From Ruminococcus sp. AF31-8BH (GTDB lineage Bacteria; Bacillota; Clostridia; Lachnospirales; Lachnospiraceae): 64,000 nucleotides of DNA. Below the pieces are notes generated by a model, which saw only the letters and a list, made by a program, of their open reading frames with translations, was not told the DNA's origin and searched no databases. The position numbers and the translations under genes are program-made. The stretch covers positions 328 to 64,327 of the forward strand of contig NZ_QTVN01000003.1 of assembly GCF_003460605.1 (NCBI RefSeq), read 5' to 3'. Of this stretch, positions 62,663 through 64,000 are shown piece by piece. Numbering within the stretch: the stretch's first letter is position 1; each line of letters begins with the position of its first letter.

Positions 62663-63826
62663 TTATATATTCGAATCCTCTGAGGTGACTTTTCTTCCGC
62701 CTACGAAGGTATCAAAAACTTCAAAATCCGGATCCAGCACCACAAGATCCGCGTCCATTCCATCTGCAATAAAGCCTTTATGGTCTGCAATTTTGATCAG
62801 GTTTGCCGGGTTTTCCGTAAGAAGGGGAAGGATTTCTTCCAGGCTCTTTCCTGTAAACTTCAGAAGATTCTTAAGGGCAACATTCTGGGTCAGGGTACTT
62901 CCTGCCCGGACGCCGTTTTCTGCCAGCTTGGCATCTCCGTCTTCCACTACCACATCATTGACCCCAAGCTTGTATTTTCCATCTGGAAGACCGGCTGCCA
63001 TAATGGAATCCGTGATGGCAACCACACGGTCCAGACCCTTCACCTTCAAAAGAAGCCTTACAGTTCCCGGATGAAGATGTCTGCCGTCGCAGATTGCCTC
63101 GCAGTAAATATCTGACTCCAGCGCTGCTCCCATGATTGCAGGAAAATGCTGATGGAGAAGCTTCATGGCGTTAAAGGTGTGGGTACAGCTCTGCGCACCC
63201 TTTCTTATGGCATCCCAGCTGGTTTCATAATCTGCGCCGGAATGGCCGATGGCTACTGTAATTCCAAGCTTTCGTATTTCCGGGATCATATCCGGAATTC
63301 CCTCTACCTCCGGGGAAACTGTAATGTAGCGGATCGCACCTTCTGCGCGCTGCTGATATTCCTTCAGAAGAGGAAGATTCGCCTTCTGCAGAAGATACTC
63401 CGGCATAGCGCCTTTATACTCGCTGGACAAAAACGGGCCTTCCAGATGGATGCCCAGAAGATTGGCTCCTTTTTGTTCCATTTGCTGGTGTTTTTTGAAC
63501 TCATCAATACAGCGGCAGGTCTGTTCCTTTGTATCCGTAAGCACAGAGCACAGCCAGGAGGTGGTTCCATTTCCTGCTGCGAAACGGCAGATTTTCTCAT
63601 AATCCTCTGCGGTTGCGGCATTGACGTCCACGCCAACTGCGCCGTGGGTATGTACATCAATAAAGCCTGGGACGATTTTTTTCCCGGCTGCATTGTAGAT
63701 GTGCGCTCCTTCTTCCGGACGGGTATCTGGTGGAAGGACAAAAATACGTCCCTCTTCCAGCTTTAATGTTTTTTTCAGAAAGCGATGCTCCATATACACA
63801 TCGCCGTTTACAAGGTACCAGGTCAT
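62663..63826 (-). CDS. nagA: N-acetylglucosamine-6-phosphate deacetylase
   Basis: 387 residues. Amidohydrolase: GFIDVHTHGAVGVDV, GIHLEGPFLS with metal-binding Glu, AIGHSGADYE, SCTHTFNAMKLLH and AITDSIMAAGLPDG with the catalytic Asp. Gives glucosamine-6-phosphate, which the NagB-like product upstream would turn into fructose-6-phosphate. Start has GGAGG seven bases upstream; 14 bp before the phosphofructokinase gene. Confidence 0.95.
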   Translation of the reverse strand: MTWYLVNGDVYMEHRFLKKTLKLEEGRIFVLPPDTRPEEGAHIYNAAGKKIVPGFIDVHTHGAVGVDVNAATAEDYEKICRFAAGNGTTSWLCSVLTDTKEQTCRCIDEFKKHQQMEQKGANLLGIHLEGPFLSSEYKGAMPEYLLQKANLPLLKEYQQRAEGAIRYITVSPEVEGIPDMIPEIRKLGITVAIGHSGADYETSWDAIRKGAQSCTHTFNAMKLLHQHFPAIMGAALESDIYCEAICDGRHLHPGTVRLLLKVKGLDRVVAITDSIMAAGLPDGKYKLGVNDVVVEDGDAKLAENGVRAGSTLTQNVALKNLLKFTGKSLEEILPLLTENPANLIKIADHKGFIADGMDADLVVLDPDFEVFDTFVGGRKVTSEDSNI

Positions 63827-63851
63827 ATTTCGCCTCCACTCTTTCTTTGCT

Positions 63852-64000
63852 TTATTCCGGCAGATTTGCTACAAATTCTGTGAATTTCAGATTAATATCC
63901 GGGTGATCCTGAAGAAGGCTGACCGGAAAATGTGCTGTCTTTTCGCCGTATGCGGCATGTCTTACCACACTTCTGTGCCAGTCGCGGAAGCAGCCAAGAC
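63852..64000 (-). CDS. C-terminal fragment of a NagB-like glucosamine-6-phosphate deaminase/isomerase (cut by window edge)
   Basis: Only the last 49 codons are visible, ending WHRSVVRHAAYGEKTAHFP, SLLQDHPDINLKFTE and FVANLPE. The ALLQ/SLLQ-HPD ending and the place before nagA suggest the glucosamine-6-phosphate deaminase/isomerase family. The fragment is too short for certainty. It runs off the right edge. Confidence 0.5.
   Translation of the reverse strand, partial: LGCFRDWHRSVVRHAAYGEKTAHFPVSLLQDHPDINLKFTEFVANLPE

Noticed and set aside
1..64000. CRISPR arrays, rRNA or tRNA genes
   Set aside because: No regularly spaced repeats, no rRNA-like stretches and no convincing tRNA fold were seen in the intergenic regions.

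Overview
The window looks like a chromosomal segment of a spore-forming, low-to-mid GC Firmicute of the family Lachnospiraceae, probably near Blautia. The basis is the clostridial spoIIGA-sigE pair, a SigK-type factor, the hrcA-grpE-dnaK-dnaJ order with a perfect CIRCE operator, a T-box in front of thrS, and the DUF5716/DUF5717 gene pair, which I associate with this family. The genus is inference. Almost all genes lie on the minus strand.

Layout. 1-4.5 kb is accessory: an Rpn-type nuclease gene broken by a 160-bp palindromic element, a three-gene membrane operon facing a small XRE regulator with two matching operators, and a helical protein. 4.7-12.2 kb holds spoIIGA-sigE, aroD and aroE, thrS with its T-box, a YdcF-type protein and a SEC-C protein. 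12.7-17.4 kb holds an M19 dipeptidase, a membrane HAD protein, and purB-purA. 17.58-28.62 kb is an insertion: GH43, deacetylase, GH3, a sugar ABC transporter and an AraC regulator, followed by broken recombinase and transposase genes. It is bounded by IS1634-type ends and by an 80-83 bp direct repeat of the 3' end of a glutamine-type ABC ATPase gene. 28.6-31.0 kb is that amino-acid ABC transporter. 31.2-36.9 kb is an uncharacterised operon (DUF5717 giant protein, Hsp70/actin-fold DUF5716, helical-repeat protein), divergent from sigK. 37.6-43.4 kb is the conserved ireB-ruvX-DUF1292-rnj-ylbF-mltG-like-trmR-trhP cluster. 43.7-50.3 kb carries tRNA and ribosome modification genes (mtaB, thiI with a cysteine desulfurase, rsmE, prmA), an HPr-like gene and a PAP2 protein. 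50.4-55.7 kb is the heat-shock operon. 56.0-64.0 kb has a LOG protein, a split chromate transporter, a LarA homologue, and aldolase, isomerase, phosphofructokinase and nagA genes, with a truncated nagB-like gene at the edge.

Points of most interest. (1) The hemicellulose locus can be read as cargo of an IS1634-type composite transposon with an unusually long target duplication. (2) Two families of small palindromic elements are present, one with TA and one with 8-bp target duplications; one copy interrupts a gene without shifting its frame. (3) The DUF5717-DUF5716 operon encodes a divergent Hsp70-like ATPase and a 1199-residue partner of unknown role. (4) The amino-sugar operon combines divergent PFK, aldolase and TIM paralogues with a LarA homologue. 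(5) The spoIIG promoter has the unusual 22-bp spacer known from Bacillus and lies inside a terminator hairpin. No rRNA, tRNA or CRISPR array was recognised.
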